Shown one piece after another: positions 6,577 through 7,371 of a stretch of DNA of 7,371 nt. A program made the position numbers and the translations under genes. The stretch's first letter is position 1. Each line of letters starts with the position of its first letter. The notes beneath the pieces were generated by a model. It was not told the origin of the DNA. It worked only from the letters and a program-made list of their open reading frames with translations, and made no database searches. Origin of the DNA: Alphaproteobacteria bacterium (GTDB lineage Bacteria > Pseudomonadota > Alphaproteobacteria > UBA8366). Where the stretch lies: NCBI GenBank assembly GCA_018665505.1, contig JABJCS010000184.1, forward strand, positions 1 to 7,371, read 5' to 3'.

Positions 6577-7371
6577 CTACATCTCCCTCGCGCGTTCTCG
6601 CAAAACGAATTTTTGGATCTTACCTGTCGACGTCTTCGGCAATTCACCGAAAACAATTGTCTTCGGCGCTTTGAAACGCGCCATATTTTCACGGCAATAG
6701 GTCATCACGTCTTCAGCGTTCAGGTCACTGCCCTCCTCCGTCGGCGTCACGAAGGCACAAGGTGTCTCGCCCCATTTCTCATCCGGCCGTGCGACGACCG
6801 CGGCTTCCATGATTTTGGGATGCTTGTAGAGAACTTCCTCGACCTCAAGGCTCGAGATATTCTCACCGCCGGATATGATGATGTCCTTCGCCCGATCCTT
6901 GATCTCGATATATCCGTCGGGGTGCATGACACCGAGATCGCCCGTATGCAGCCAACCGCCCGAGAGCGTCTCTTCAGTCGTCTTGGTGTTCTTCAAATAT
7001 CCGCGCATGACCGTATTGCCGCGCAACATCAATTCACCAATCGTCTCGCCGTCGGCTGGAACCGGCTGCATGGTCTCGCTATCCATCACCGCCTGATCTT
7101 CTAGGGTCACATATTTCACCCCTTGGCGCGCCATCACGGAAGCCCTGGCTTCACCTTCAAGGTCATCCCACTCCGACTGCCAAGCACAGAGCGTCGACGG
7201 GCCGTAGGATTCCGTCATGCCGTAGAGATGCGTAACCCGGAAGCCCATCCTCTCCATTCCCTCAATCACGGCGCTCGGTGGTGCGGCGCCTCCCGTAGCG
7301 ATCTCGATCGGCCCGTGATCAAAACTGCGCTGCACTGTCGCTGGGGCGTGGATCAACATGGTTAGAACAAT
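6577..7371 (-). CDS. AMP-forming acyl-CoA ligase, C-terminal half (partial)
   Basis: The reading frame is open through the right edge, so roughly half of a usual 520-550 residue protein is missing. The enzyme activates a carboxylic acid with ATP and joins it to coenzyme A. Counting from the internal Met at 7359, visible motifs are ATGGAAPP (21-28), LYGMTESYGP (45-54, the adenylate-binding YGxTE element), GELMLRG (108-114), GGWLHTGDLG (134-143), the hinge at IKDRAKDIIISGGENIS (153-169) and PKTSTGKIQK (241-250) with the catalytic Lys247. The YGMTESYGP form resembles the AlkK/DmdB-like branch that takes medium-chain fatty acids or methylmercaptopropionate, but the specificity is a guess. The Met at 7359 is not the true start. 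Its stop codon abuts the SDR start, so both lie on one transcript. Confidence 0.93.
   Translation of the reverse strand: MVLTMLIHAPATVQRSFDHGPIEIATGGAAPPSAVIEGMERMGFRVTHLYGMTESYGPSTLCAWQSEWDDLEGEARASVMARQGVKYVTLEDQAVMDSETMQPVPADGETIGELMLRGNTVMRGYLKNTKTTEETLSGGWLHTGDLGVMHPDGYIEIKDRAKDIIISGGENISSLEVEEVLYKHPKIMEAAVVARPDEKWGETPCAFVTPTEEGSDLNAEDVMTYCRENMARFKAPKTIVFGELPKTSTGKIQKFVLRERAREM

Overview
The window looks like chromosomal DNA from a proteobacterium, most likely a marine or soil alphaproteobacterium. This is inferred from moderately high GC, tightly packed operons and the style of the proteins; no rRNA or other marker gene is present to confirm it. I see no tRNA, rRNA, CRISPR array, insertion sequence or other mobile element.

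The left half (about 1-3313, all on the minus strand) is a phosphonate (C-P bond) biosynthesis operon. Its first gene encodes a fusion of phosphoenolpyruvate mutase (PepM) with a C-terminal sugar-phosphate/cholinephosphate-type nucleotidyltransferase domain resembling PntC. Three bases later comes phosphonopyruvate decarboxylase (Ppd). Together they would make phosphonopyruvate and then phosphonoacetaldehyde. The nucleotidyltransferase domain suggests that the final phosphonate, classically 2-aminoethylphosphonate, is activated as a CMP derivative and attached to a lipid, glycan or other macromolecule. Two small unrecognised ORFs follow with tight spacing or overlap: a 63-aa soluble protein and a 64-aa protein with two predicted membrane helices. 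After a 64-base gap holding a candidate promoter and a very strong Shine-Dalgarno sequence, another minus-strand gene begins and runs off the left edge. Its reading frame is puzzling: either a 12-codon leader overlapping the next start, or a frameshift.

A 163-base divergent intergenic region (3314-3476) separates this operon from a plus-strand pair: a DSD1-family (D-threonine aldolase / D-serine dehydratase-like, fold-type III PLP) enzyme and an M20-family amidohydrolase of the hippurate hydrolase/aminoacylase type. They lie 16 bases apart and are presumably one transcript. Their substrates cannot be read from sequence. Together they suggest deacylation of an N-acyl amino compound and PLP-dependent cleavage of a D-amino or beta-hydroxy amino acid.

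The right end is a second minus-strand pair: the C-terminal half of an AMP-forming acyl-CoA ligase, cut by the right edge, followed with no spacing by a classical SDR oxidoreductase. The SDR and amidohydrolase genes converge with their stop codons on adjacent bases. The transaminase that would turn phosphonoacetaldehyde into 2-aminoethylphosphonate is not in the window, so the end product of the pathway is open.
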